A DNA stretch of 64,000 nt, taken from Mactromeris polynyma (lineage: Eukaryota > Mollusca > Bivalvia > Venerida > Mactridae). The stretch spans positions 22,194,264 to 22,258,263 of the forward strand of contig JASFXZ010000007.1 of assembly GCA_032209605.1 (NCBI GenBank). Reading direction: 5' to 3'. How positions within the stretch are numbered: the stretch's first letter is position 1; every line of letters begins with the position of its first letter. Below the pieces are notes generated by a model, which saw only the letters and a list, made by a program, of their open reading frames with translations, ran no database searches and had not been told where the DNA came from. Below, one piece after another: positions 1 through 10,787 of this stretch. The position numbers and the translations under genes were made by a program.

Positions 1-300
1 GTGCGGTTCTTGCAATTTATATAGTGTTATCATGTTATTTTCTCCCCAAATTCAGCTTATTGTTGCCAGCTGTGTTTACTTGTTCTGTGATGTATTCCAT
101 CCATTAAATCGCCATTCCTTGCACCCCTGTGCCCTTACGTATTTACCCTTGCACCTCCTCAAATGCATTTGTGGTTTATGGACTGTTGTTTTCCCGGAGG
201 TCTGTGTGGAGAGGCATTGTCTTATGTATGTGAAGTTCCCTGTAGAAACTTATTCTCTCTCTCTTTTACATCCTCGCGAAAATGTGCAAATAACACCATC
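1..300 (+). repeat. Interspersed repeat family A, copy 1
   Basis: This segment matches other segments of the window by eye: 52640-52920 and 55005-55330 in the same orientation, 10890-11110 and 39440-39990 in reverse, and shorter pieces near 50640 and 54690. The best conserved block reads roughly 'tggactgttgttttccc' followed by a GTCTGTGTGGAGAGGCATTGTCTT-like stretch. An upstream block, 'ttgttgccagctgt', is shared with the copy at 55 kb. The left end runs off the window. No terminal repeats or coding domain could be tied to it, so its class is unknown. The long open frames across it are not conserved between copies and look like chance. Confidence 0.7.
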
Positions 301-1161
301 AGATACTTCGCTGAAAAATCCGACAAATCTGGGAAGAATGAAGCATCAAATTTTTAACAATAATTTTTATGTTCTTCAAATTCTTGAATGGCCTTTTTTG
401 TTACAAATAACTACAACATTTACAAACTGTTCATACAAATTCTGATCTTTCGCCACATGTTCTAAACACCGGTTATACATTTCTTTCAAAAATTCTTCAG
501 GTTTTCACGAACTAGACGACCTAGGTTTTTTCAGTGAGGCTCACAAAAAATTTAAATAAACTATCAGTTACATTTGTTAAGCCCCGCGTTTATGCTGTTT
601 TCGTTCTGTCAACCAAAGTGTCTCAGGTTCACTGTATGAGTTTTTAAGTAGTGCTCTCGTCTCCTTTCGGCAAACTAAGAATATTCACAATTGTTTCCGA
701 TTCAACGTGTGTGTCTTGATTCTGCTTTGTTTTAGAATACATATTACTTTGATGTTGCTTAATATACATTTTTCTTAAGGATGACAAGCTGAACCCTACA
801 ACATGGCGAATCCGAGCTCTTGATGCATTAGTCACATGCATTTTATCATGTTGCTGCTTGTACTTCTAATTAAGTCAATGTTTTGTTTTAAATAGAAATG
901 TCTAACTTCTTCTACAATGCTATAGCTAACAATTACACGGTTGTTGGAAAATATGCCCACTGTCTTTAAAAGCAGGAGGCAGTCCATTCTGTACTCTGCA
1001 CATGTACAGAACTCATGCACTAAGTGTAAGAACTGTGCAATTGTTTCTTCTGGAATACCAGTACTCGATGACCGTTTGCCTGTTCAGCTTGTTATAAAGT
1101 TGGCAAGGAAATGTGTTTGAGGAATGGTATTAAAACTGTGATGTTCAACTCTATTAATTAT
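301..1161. other. No supported gene
   Basis: This is AT-rich sequence without a recognisable domain. Short minus-strand frames at 644-1020 contain a tyrosine- and lysine-rich stretch but carry no family signature. I see nothing else in it. Confidence 0.4.
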
Positions 1162-1384
1162 TTATACATATATGTATTTTGCCACCTCTTTCTTGATCAC
1201 CATACCCTGCATCACACTATCAATATTGAACTCTTCTGAAATTTCAAAGTCTTCAGATTCAAATATGTCACTGTTCACATCCTCTATGTCGTATGTGTCC
1301 ACATATTGTCCTTCATTAAAGGCTGGAATTTCAACAAGACCAATGTCTTCAGAAGAGTCAGGGTTATCCTTACTGTTTGGCGAA
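1162..1384 (-). CDS. Possible terminal exon coding an acidic protein
   Basis: On the minus strand a polypyrimidine/AG acceptor (ttttctag) at about 1385-1392 is followed by a 73-codon open stretch ending in TAA at 1162-1164. The product is rich in Asp, Glu and Ser (for example IEDVNSDIFESEDFEISEEF) and ends with a basic tail (VIKKEVAKYIYV). The composition is too biased to look like random AT-rich sequence. No family was recognised. It could be the last exon of a host gene or a piece of a transposon accessory frame. No matching upstream exon was identified, so the call rests only on composition and the acceptor. Confidence 0.25.
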
Positions 1385-4230
1385 CTAGAAAACTATCAAC
1401 AGTTTCAATTTACCTTCAGTGACTTTATACATATTCACGCACTGGAGATTGTTTTAACCTGGTAGAGATATATTTTTGATATTTCAATTTCAGTATTGTT
1501 TCCGTAATGTTGGAACTATACCAATACAGACCCAAATGGAAATAATAAATGTATGACCATTCAGTTTGTGCATGTAATAATTCAACTTACAATACGTGTC
1601 AGTATTAGGCCTTGACAAAACAGTTTGTTTAGAGTAACATGTCAAAAATTGCTTGTTAAGTTTTATTTTGCAAATGGCTATGGTCAAGTAAAGTTTGTCG
1701 TCTAAAATATATTTCTTACACTCTTCCTAAAACGTACGTTGCTTTCGTTTGCTATAGTGACACCAACTGATCGAAATTCAAATGAAGGGACTGAATCCTC
1801 TTCAGAAATTCACTTTAGATATCCTTGACGACCATTTACCAGTTTATTTGTCAAATTACGAAGAAGAATAACTGGACATCCTACTTTCAGTCACAGTATA
1901 TGTGAAGCATGATTGCCAGACAGGTCTGCTGCTTTCCCCTGGTCAGACGACTTCAATTCATAAATGGTGCCAATAAATTCTAGTATACATTTTTGTTATA
2001 GACATCGGATAGATAAATTTTGGAAAATTGTTTCAAAGTTCTTGGGTTTGATTAATCTGGTAAAAGAGGTCTGTCCAATATTTCTTATTAAGGAGGTTGA
2101 GCCTATGTAACAATAATAGTGATGAAGCACATTCGAAATATTTAGGTTCAGATGAACCTAATACATCTTTAAATGCATAGTTTAAGAGATAGAAAGATAA
2201 TCTTCAACATGTTCGAATCTCATCCTACAAAATATTTGTTCTATCTATAATATATGACAACTTTAAAGTCTAAAAACGGTTTGTGAATTCAAAACAGGTT
2301 GTATGGCATAATTATATTCATTTATAGACGATATTAGTAATTTAGTAGCCTGGCTTATGTAAAATAATGATTAAGTCGTAGGTACATTGAAGTAAAACAC
2401 GACTTTGTGTATTTGTAGAAGCAAGTTTTTTTGTTTTATTAATTACACACGAACTTTGCAATGATTTCTTCCCAGAATGTACACAAAACATGATTATACA
2501 ATTCTCTTATTTATATATGATATTACTGGGGAAATTCAAAGCTTAACTAAGCTTATTTTTAGCGGTACCTCTTTATCATATGCTTCCAATTCATCGGTTG
2601 ATATTCAAGAAAGAAATAATGTTTATCTACATAAACTTGCAACATGGTTAAATAATTCTTTACAATAACAGATTATTTCTCTCAGGATTGGGTAACATTG
2701 AACTAACTGCAATGTACCATCTAGAACACCATGGAGTTGCAATCTCATCTGATGCAAAAGTTGACTTGTGCGAGATGGTTGCTCAGTTGATAACAAAACT
2801 ACTCGAATCAGTTCATTTAGAGATGGCGAAAATTGTTTGCGGTTTATCATTGTATTGTATTAAAGAATCACTTTCTGTACGGTTTACATGGTTCATCACA
2901 ACGTGGCACCCGGTTATTTAAAATACTTGTTTCCTTGTCAAATTAGTGATTCTGTTGAAGAATCACAGAAATAGTGAACGAATGTTGAAATATATTAAGA
3001 AATAGTGAACACTACATAATTCACAACAACATACTGACATTGAGTAATACTTTCTTTATTCCTCCCACTATAAGACTATATACTCACTTAGAATAAGAAT
3101 TATGGCACACACGCTTAAGACATCACTGTAGTTCTTTAATTAAAATGTATACAGGGCTCATATTACAGATGACCTAGTCCAGCCACGGACGTCACCTACA
3201 TATACTGTCGCTGTACAACGTCCTGCTAAACCATTCACAAAAGTAAATAGAAGTTGGACACCGTCGGTCTTTCCACTGCATTTACTCTTATTTTCGTGAA
3301 CATATAAATGCTTTGCATGCAATAAAAAACTGAACGACAGAAAATTGTAGCTTTTCGTTGATTTATTTGTCTTTGACAAAAGATTTTCATGGATACGACT
3401 TTTTTTGTAAATGAAATTATTGAATTGAGCACCTGTTAAAAAAGGAGATGGCAGAGTTGCTATGGAGGCGGTGTGCTACTCAGATCACCGTCGATATTGC
3501 TATTATTTGCTCCTCCTTGAGCCAATTCTGACGGGCGAAATTGGCGGAGCGCGAATGTTAACATATTTGTAAGGTAGATAGATTACTTGCGCACCGTGGG
3601 CGGAGTTATGTTTGATTGACAGATACCTCAGCGACAATTTTTGCAGTCCTAAACATCTGACCCGTGTCTTCTTGTCGAAGTGGTTGTTGTCGCCGCACTT
3701 CAGTGCGGCGTACTGTCTGGAATGGGATTTTTTTTGTACGTGGAGACTGGAGGGGCACGAGACTTAATTTGTTTCCGAGATTATTCGATTCAAGATAATT
3801 TTACCCACTGACAATAAAGTTTTACAGAAAAAGTATTTGTAATATTTTTTTATTGTTTTTTTTCTTCTTTTTTTTAAATCTTTTAATTTATTCCCTCATG
3901 TGGTGCACTATTTCAAATGGTCAAGGTCTATTTTGACTGAAAACATATTTGAAACCAGTCTATGGAAAGTTTATTTTTAGAAAGTTGAAAATAGTTCTCA
4001 CGTGATGTAAACAATAAAATCCCGCGGAAATCCAGCACATTGGTTGGATTTCTTCAATCACATGACAGAACTAGCGATATTAACATTACTAAATGAACAC
4101 ACATAAACAGTTGAACTCTATTCACCATGTACCTATAACTAGAGGTTGTTATTTGATTATTGACTAGTTTGCATGTTTATTGACCATGACACTTTAGTGG
4201 ACCAATCAAGTAAAATTCAATTACAGCAGT
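1385..4230. other. Intergenic, nothing recognised
   Basis: This is AT-rich sequence with frames under 100 codons and no domain. The part from about 3470 to 3720 is locally GC-richer and may be an old repeat. No gene is supported. Confidence 0.4.
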
Positions 4231-4599
4231 TAATCTGTTTATAGACCCAGTTCCAACTTCTCTGTATAAAGCAAAATAATAATATTTAAAATTGCATTCT
4301 TTGAATCTTTTACATGACAAATTATAACAAATAGAAGTGATGCGTTAACTGTATGAAATAAATATTTAGATAAAAGTAGTGCTTATTCTAAGCTTATTTT
4401 TTACGTACGTATGGATCAGAAAAGAAAATGTGTTCCTGTGATAAATTTTGAGTGTCATGATAGTCTGAGATAATTATTTAGAAACTTAATGAGAATTTAT
4501 GTAAAAGATTCAAAGAATGTAATTTTAAATATTATTATTTTTGTGAACAAAGACCTTGCTATATACAGAGAAGTTGGAACTGGGTCTGTAAACAGATTA
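4231..4599. mobile_element. Foldback (long-TIR) short DNA element
   Basis: The left end (taatctgtttatagaccca...) reappears as its reverse complement at the right end (...tgggtctgtaaacagatta). The two arms stay complementary for about 85 bases, including the ttccaacttctctgtata and aaagattcaaagaatg blocks. The total length is about 370 bp. The body codes for nothing. It is a non-autonomous DNA element of the foldback/MITE kind. No clean target duplication was seen and the superfamily is not assignable. Confidence 0.75.
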
Positions 4600-6091
4600 A
4601 TATTTTTTTGTTTACGTGTTTGATACTACTAAAATGGAGTGTAATGCTTTAGTTACATGTTTTTTGTACACAAAAATGTAAATGACAAAATATCATTCTA
4701 CATTTGCTTTGCTCTTGTTCAATTCTTTAGCGGCGACCATTGATGCTTTGCATCAATGATTTTCTTGTGAGGCACTCAGATGCACTAGAAATTTTTGTTT
4801 GCTTCTACTCGTGAAAGATTGCTGCAGTTTTTCCGTACTCTCAAAAGTATGTTCGGTAGATAATAAAGACGTCAGAAGAGTGCCGTTAAAATCGTGCGAC
4901 AAAATCCCAGCTTTTTATTACTATAGGCTTGAGCGTGGCTCTGTTACGAAGACGCGTGTAAAAGTCGGAGTACAGAAACACGTATACGGGCTACAGATGA
5001 CGCAACTTGTAGATGTGAACGTCATTTTGAATGTTGTTTTATAAGGACCAACGCTTTCATCTCATGAGAGGTTTATCAAGTATGAATTGTCACTTGACTT
5101 GTTACTATAGTATACGGAAGTGAAACACAATCTCTTGAGGAAAATTTGTATATCTGTCATAAGGTGATTCATTGTTTAAAGAGTCCAAAACTTTTAAAAA
5201 TTGCCCAGTATATGTTATAATATGGATGTGTGAGGTTAAATTAATTTTGTCCACACACGATGCTTTTGTAAATGTTCTGGGAGAGGACTTACATAATGGT
5301 GACAAATACCGAAATAATGGGACGTTTTCATGAAAATTGGAATAAAGTAAAAACTATTAGGAAACGTATCATTTGCTCCCCCATTGCCCATTGTCCATAA
5401 ACATGCAGCAATTGTAATTCACATTCAGACGGCGAATTGTTGTAGCATAATTATGGACAGATTGAACATTTTATAGCATGCCCAAATTTGGGCAAATTTA
5501 GGACCAGCAGTTAACAGGATATTTGGAAAAAAAAGTGGAACAAAAAAGCAGCAACTGTAATACACAAATATAGGTAGAATGATTGTGTCTTGAATATGTA
5601 TGTTGAAACATTTTATAACATACAAATATATTATCGACAAATATGAGAGTAGAAATTTCCAGTCGATTTAAAGATACGAATCAAAATGGTTACTTGAAAT
5701 TTGTAATGATGCCTTCAGTTCAAAACATAAATACGGATATGTACAAAGGAGACATAATCTCAAAGTACCAAGTGTTTGTTGCTGAATAAAGCAATTCTCC
5801 TGAATGATATGTATACATGAATTTTTCGAGTCAATACCTCGGACTTTTGATTATTAAAAAGGCTGGGGTGGACAGTATAATTTCTATGTTTAATACATGA
5901 AAAATTGGATTCAGTGTAAACAAATGTTTCATTGTAGTTTCATACCCTTCCACATTCGTGACAGAGGATAAAACATATATTCCAGGTTTCATTTAACTCC
6001 ATTCAGTACTTTTCAAGATATGGCCCGGACACGCACGACAATGGCGTAGAAGTAAACATAATCTCTTGCGCTCTGCACTTCCTCACATTGC
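4600..6091. other. Intergenic, nothing recognised
   Basis: An 81-codon frame at 4799-5044 starts at a non-ATG codon and shows no domain. The rest is AT-rich with no feature I can support. Confidence 0.4.
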
Positions 6092-6305
6092 TACGAGGGT
6101 TATTCAATAAAATGTCACTGGTCATTTTCACTTCATCGGAATTTGTTCACGTCAACCCTTCGAGTATCCCCCTGCATAGATACACACTTTTGAATTCTTG
6201 CTATCGACGACTTAAATGCTGCAAAGTAGTCCCCCACTAATATACTGTTTAGACACTGAAAATTGCAAAACCAAGGGCACTTCTAGTAGCATAGAGCTTA
6301 CCTTA

Positions 6306-6970
6306 GAGCGTTTTTTTTGGAAATAGGAAAAAGTCACAGGGGCTTAGGTCAGGGCTATAAGGTGGGTGTTCAACCTGAATAACCTTATCTTGTTCTAAGA
6401 AAGGTTGTACAATGTTACTGTTGTGGGCTGAAGCATAGTCATGGATAAGCTGTATGTCTTTCAAACTTTACTAGAATTGAAGAAAATGGCATATAAAATC
6501 TTCTCAGCGCTTCTTGTCCTCTTTGCAATGACCGGCATTGCCTGACTTTTACTAACCCTTGGTTTGTCATTTATGCGTCGATGGGGCTCAAAATAATACA
6601 CCCAAGTTTCATCCCCACTGAGCGACTCAGAAATTTTACGAGGATTATAATTGTTCAAAATTTTTTTGGCGCAATCGAAACGCTTGGCTTTCTGGTCTGG
6701 TGTCAACAAGTGGGGGATCCATCTAGCACAAAGCTTCTTTAATTTCAAACAGTCAATCAGAATATGATTGACGGTCCCTTCTGAAATGCCTAGACTATTA
6801 GCTATCTTGGAAATAGTATATCGGCCATCTGTATCTACCACAGCTGTTACAGCAGCAATGTTTCCTTTTGTTACTGCAACAACAGGACCCCCTTTAAAGA
6901 ATTTAACCCAGCGAAAAACTGTTCTTAATGTCACCGTACAACTACCATATATGCGACACAATTCAGACAA
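6306..6970 (-). pseudogene. Mariner transposase remnant
   Basis: The minus-strand frame 6970-6461 shows a helix-turn-helix region (YGSCTVTLRTVFRWVKFF), the linker motif IANSLGISEGTVNHIL, the conserved RWIPHLLTPDQKAKR segment, and the first catalytic Asp in GDETWVYYFEPHRR. After that frame closes, a different frame downstream (about 6445-6306) carries the second catalytic-region signature (HDYASAH) and HPPYSPDLSPCDFFLFP. The gene is therefore frameshifted or internally deleted, and its N-terminal codons are separated by the palindromic insert. It cannot encode a working transposase. Confidence 0.8.
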
Positions 6971-7022
6971 AATCTCTTTTGGAGATACCCGCCAAGAAAC
7001 TCGGGGTTTAATGTTAACACTG

Positions 7023-7276
7023 CCGTGCGTTCGGTTATGGCTAACACTCGCACGAGTAAGAAACTACACTCGCACGAGTAAGAAACTGTGCACGCAATTT
7101 TGCAACCGAACGCTTTGTTTGCCAAAAAGTACACGCCCCTTCGCTAGCTACCTCGGAGATGCTCGAGCGAGTGGGCGCACAGTGGGTGCGTATTTTTTGG
7201 CAAACAGAGCGTTCGGTTGCAAAATGCGTGCACAGTTTCTTACTCGTGCGAGTGTTAGCCTTAACCGAACGCACGG
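7023..7276. mobile_element. 254 bp near-perfect palindromic element inside the mariner
   Basis: The left end ccgtgcgttcggtta and the right end taaccgaacgcacgg are reverse complements. The complementarity continues through the actcgcacgagtaagaaact and ttttgcaaccgaacgc blocks almost to the centre near 7150. The flanks carry ctg on both sides (7020-7022 and 7277-7279), which fits a 3 bp target-site duplication. It is a non-coding foldback MITE. A PIF/Harbinger-like origin is possible from the 3 bp duplication but not proven. Confidence 0.75.
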
Positions 7277-7514
7277 CTGATTTCTATTTTTTCTTCAGGT
7301 TTCATGATAGCATTGAAATAGAGCCACTATATATGAGAGTGTATAATTCAACAATAAATATTTTGGCCAACTTTATGCGGGTTAAATCAAAATTTCACAG
7401 GTGTATAAAATTAACATCCGCAATCAACTACAGGAAATTCCCATGCTCTTATGCAACGTGGTTTCTACGGAAGGCCATTAATGACATAATTAATTTTAAT
7501 GCCCCTCGTATATA

Positions 7515-7637
7515 TCTATATTGTAATAAAGTCATGTTTTGAGGAACACGAAAAATCGGTCAATGGCGCTACCGGGATTCAAACCCGGGTCTACGGATTA
7601 CCGGTCTGTTGTGCTAACCACTACACCACAGCGATCT
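7515..7637 (-). mobile_element. tRNA-headed SINE (family with CGATTGTTCGTGTTCC tail)
   Basis: Read on the minus strand, 7637-7563 is tRNA-like: an A-box-like GTGGTGTAGTGGTTAGCAC, a B-box-like GGGTTTGAATCCC, and it ends in GCGCCA. A tail follows that reads ttgaccgatttttcgtgttcctcaaaacatgac. The same tail follows tRNA-like pieces at 7765-7825 (minus) and 12555-12650 (plus). This repetition makes it a SINE rather than a functional tRNA gene. It abuts the right end of the mariner element. Confidence 0.7.
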
Positions 7638-7764
7638 AAAGTCATGTTCGTTTGAATTTAACTTATATAAAGTTGATTAAGGATAACTACACTTTGAACG
7701 AAGTACGGGGCGAATTTGTACATCCGCCACACAGCACTTAAAACCAGCTGTAGTTATATTGAAA

Positions 7765-7825
7765 TAAAGTCATGTTTTGAAGAACACGAACAATCGGTCA
7801 ATGGCGCTACCGGGATTCGATTAAT
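7765..7825 (-). repeat. Truncated SINE of the same family
   Basis: The sequence catgttttgaagaacacgaacaatcggtcaatggcgctaccgggattcga matches the 3' tail and B-box end of the SINE at 7515-7637. It breaks off inside the tRNA-like head, so it is a fragment. Confidence 0.65.
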
Positions 7826-8413
7826 TTAAATCCCTCTGGTACTTTTTGGCACACGACTTCCTTTGGAAGTGAAAGGGGAGATATTAATCAAACGACTGAA
7901 TATAGGAATATCGTTCTTGCGCACTGTACTTGTGCATATTGCCCTTTGTCCATATTTGGAATTTCATTGAAATCTAAAAGTATACGGAAAAGAGTGCGAC
8001 GAACAGACGGATGGGCGGACACAGCTTCGATTTTATACTCTCCCTTCGGGGAGTAAATTAAACTTAGCGGTATGAAACAGTTTTTTCCAACACATTGCTT
8101 TTCATTTTGTACTTGTGTCCTAAAATTCAATTAGGCCCCCTGGCTGTTCACTTCCCTAAGTTGTTTTGCAGTGATCTAGTTTGACACAGAACTGGCGGAA
8201 TAGTGTTAGTGTCGAATCCTGTAGTTGTCGAACGGTACCAATAACAACTGTCCTAATCGTAGTAGCCCGTTCAGTAGTGCACTCGACAGCTGATCAAGAG
8301 GTTGTGGGTTCGAAATTTGGGCGAGACGTGTGTTCTTCCGTGACAAATTGATTGAAGATAATGCACCGAAAGTCATTCGTCCACAACCTCTGAACTCTGA
8401 TTTATTTGGAAGC

Positions 8414-8629
8414 TCAGATATATTGGTTGCTTGCATTCTCAGCTTGTAACTTTTCGTTAGCGTTTTCAAGGTTCAGTACTCTTTGCTGTAACTGTCTTTG
8501 GCGTTCCTCGCCTGCCTTAATTTGTTTAGACATTTTGTCCACTTCCGTTTGGACAAACGACCGCAAGTCAATTGCAGTTGCGAGAATGAACTCGTTGTCG
8601 TCCATGACATTTTCTTCTGTTACTTCCAT
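8414..8629 (-). CDS. Small coiled-coil frame, origin unclear
   Basis: A 71-codon ATG-to-stop frame encodes an acidic N-terminus (MEVTEENVMDDNEF) followed by a heptad-patterned, Gln/Glu/Lys-rich stretch (QRQLQQRVLNLENANEKLQ) typical of a coiled coil. The composition differs from the chance frames around it. It lies antisense within the interrupted SINE. It may be a captured exon, a retrocopy fragment or a small gene. No homologue was recognised and no splice sites could be fixed with confidence. Confidence 0.3.
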   Translation of the reverse strand: MEVTEENVMDDNEFILATAIDLRSFVQTEVDKMSKQIKAGEERQRQLQQRVLNLENANEKLQAENASNQYI

Positions 8630-8694
8630 GTTTATTACTGGTATGTAACCAGGAGCACTGGTTAGGTTAAATGGCTGCCGTACATAACTTAAAC

Positions 8695-8971
8695 GGGGCC
8701 GCGGCCGTGGTCCAGTGGTTTAGTGCGCTGGACTTGTAACCAGGCGATCCGGGTTCGATTCCCGGTCGTGGCAGGTCATACCCTTCCATGAAAATTTGAT
8801 AAAAATGTCGATTTTCCTCCTCATGTGGAGAAGTTGCCGGCTCCTTGTGGAAGGGTAAGTTAGTACTGGTTAGATTTCAGTCCAGGAAAAACTGGTTAGG
8901 TGAACCGGCCGCCGTATATAACTGAAATATCGTTGAGAAACGGCGTTAAACCCGATGAAACAAACAAACAA
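8695..8971 (+). mobile_element. Inner RUDI/Meta-type SINE with target duplication
   Basis: The tRNA-like head has an A-box region (ccgtggtccagtggtttagtg), a B-box region (gggttcgattcccgg) and a tgt anticodon-like position. It is followed by a conserved body and a 3' end reading gttgagaaacggcgttaaacccgatg plus (aaac)n. The flanks acataacttaaac at 8682-8694 and 8972-8984 are identical 13 bp direct repeats, the hallmark of LINE-machinery insertion. The element is full length and inserted into an older copy of its own family. Confidence 0.85.
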
Positions 8972-9020
8972 ACATAACTTAAACACTGTTGGGTGTAAAA
9001 CCCGGAACAAACACACAAAC

Positions 9021-9629
9021 CGGACCGAAGTAATACAGGTTACTCAGTGTATTGTACACAACAATTCGTGGACCGCAATAAAACACTTGAAATAAAATGA
9101 TCTTTTAAAAACTGACATACGCTCTGCATTTTCGATAACAAAATAATAATTATCAACCCAAGTGATAAATATATATGAAAATTGCGAAATAACCGTTCTC
9201 CGCTTAAAACGTCTACTACATTTGGTAAAGTGGCAACATACTTGTGACTTGTAGACATAAAAGCAATCCATCCATCAATCAATCAGTCAATCAGTTTTCA
9301 AATAAAGCCTGTTACATTGATAAGTCTGATGTTCGGAATTTGCAGACGGTCGCATCCACTATTGATCGCAACATGAACAATTCTGCTTATATTGTAAGAA
9401 TTGAAAGCTAATTTGTGATCAGCAAACACTAGACTATTTAGTCTGTTCCTGGGGAATAATGTAAGCACTAAAACACATGTTACACCGTCTACAGATCGAG
9501 AAAAAGTTAAATGGAAGATAAATGTGATACACTTCAAAATTGTAATTATCAGGGATTCAGTCTAGATGGATGTATATCAATTGGACAAATGCTTGCGTAG
9601 AAATGATGCTGCAATATCTCATTTACTTG
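9021..9629. other. Nothing recognised
   Basis: This is non-coding AT-rich sequence between the SINE pair and the MITE. Its short frames have no domain. Confidence 0.35.
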
Positions 9630-9631
9630 TA

Positions 9632-9820
9632 CAGTCAAACCTGTCTGTAAAGACCACTCATGGGAACAGCAAAATGTGGTCTTTGTTTACAGGTGGTCTC
9701 TATTAACAGATTAAATATCATTGAAAATGGTCTGATGGGAGATAAAATTGGTGGTCTTTGCAGACAGGTTTTGCAATAGTGGTCTTTGTTGGCAGGTGGT
9801 CTTTAACACAGGTTTGACTG
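9632..9820. mobile_element. 189 bp TIR element (MITE)
   Basis: The termini cagtcaaacctgt and acaggtttgactg are exact reverse complements, and the element is bordered by TA on both sides (9630-9631 and 9821-9822). The interior repeats the phrase gtggtctttg several times. The TA target and CAGTCAAACCT-type ends fit a non-autonomous Tigger/pogo element. It has no coding capacity. Confidence 0.85.
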
Positions 9821-9822
9821 TA

Positions 9823-10786
9823 TATAACATTCTAGACTCGTAATCTCAACATCTGCAAGTTTTATAGGTCAAAAGTACAACTCATCCTTAACTCAAGCAC
9901 TTAAACTACTTGAAACAATAAACAATGACTTAGCACATAAAACTTCCTTAATGAAACAATCATATTGTGTGTGCGATGATATTAAGTATGGCCGAGCTAT
10001 GACATCAGTGAGATACAGAGCGTCGAGAATCGCAACCTATACGACATTAATGCTTGAAAATGATAACATATGTGGCGACTAGTATGTCATCATGAAATAA
10101 CGTGAGGCCTCTATCCGGTGTGGAGTGAAGTATTCGCTAAACGAGTGATTCTAAATAACGTAGTTGGTCAATTACTACCAATTATGTAGGCATTTTAGAT
10201 TCAGTCAATTGTTTCCAATAATATAATATCCGACCGGACACCAACATTGATGGTCAAATTGGAAAGTAGGATTAAAATATCGAAGGTTCAGTGCAAGACG
10301 TTACTAACTACTGTATCAATACATAGGAGTTAGTATAGTCTTGCAATGAACCCTCGATATGTTCGTCTCTTTCCTTTGTTCGACTAGTATATAATATCAA
10401 ATATTTGATACATTGATACAGCTTTTTGTAAACTATAGCACCGTAACTATTCTCCTTCCAGGCATATTTCATCGCCTTAATTCTACAATCCCTGAACCTC
10501 AATTTATTTTATTTATGAGTCATTAGTTATGAGCTATTTTGAATGTCACTAAGAGAATATAAGTCAACTGACTCAACTGTCGACGAGGAAAGAACATACG
10601 CCTTTTTCCCTAACTGGTCGTTCAAGCACTTAAATGTAGCAAACATCCGAAAATAGGGTAGGCAAATGCAATGCAATTGGCGCAGAGTTGGAACAATATA
10701 CAATTATGATAGAACACAAGTAATGCGAAATTGTTTTCGTCAAGTGTTGAATTCGTCCTTTTAATAGTGCCTTTTGAGAATAATTT
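9823..10786. other. Nothing recognised
   Basis: This is intergenic AT-rich sequence. A pair of related strings (tcgaaggttcagtgcaagac near 10279 and gtcttgcaatgaaccctcga near 10337) forms a small inverted repeat, probably an old short element. Confidence 0.35.
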
Positions 10787-10787
10787 A

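Larger units (their letters stand above)
6094..7508 (-). mobile_element. Mariner-like element, decayed, carrying a nested insertion
   Basis: The ends are inverted repeats beginning cgaggg (left cgagggttattcaa, right ...gcccctcg), flanked by the TA dinucleotide expected for Tc1/mariner elements (6092-6093 and 7509-7510). The body on the minus strand codes for a broken mariner transposase. A 254 bp palindromic element sits inside at 7023-7276. Without that insert and its 3 bp duplication the element would be about 1.16 kb, close to a normal mariner length. Confidence 0.8.
8230..9020 (+). mobile_element. Outer RUDI/Meta-type SINE, interrupted
   Basis: A degenerate tRNA-like head (about 8245-8330, with B-box-like ggttcgaaatttgg) is followed by body sequence (ttccgtgacaaattgattgaagata), then by accaggagcactggttaggttaaatggctgccgtacataac and, after the inner SINE, by gttgggtgtaaaacccgg and a CAAACACACAAAC tail. 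The order and the end (AAACCC then AAAC repeats) match the 3' part of the inner SINE, so the two belong to one family. The piece at about 8360-8635 with an opposite-strand frame does not look like SINE body and may be a further insertion. Confidence 0.6.

Noticed and set aside
32..445. 137-codon frame at the left edge
   Set aside because: It spans repeat family A, begins before the conserved core and is not kept in other copies. No domain.
6768..7280. 170-codon plus-strand frame
   Set aside because: It is antisense to mariner transposase and runs through the palindromic insert; a shadow frame.
7563..7637. tRNA gene on the minus strand
   Set aside because: The tRNA-like head is followed by a tail shared with two other copies, so it is a SINE. 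A clean acceptor stem is not visible.
8206..8469. 87-codon minus-strand frame
   Set aside because: Most of it is antisense SINE sequence; only the overlapping 8414-8629 frame shows a structured composition.
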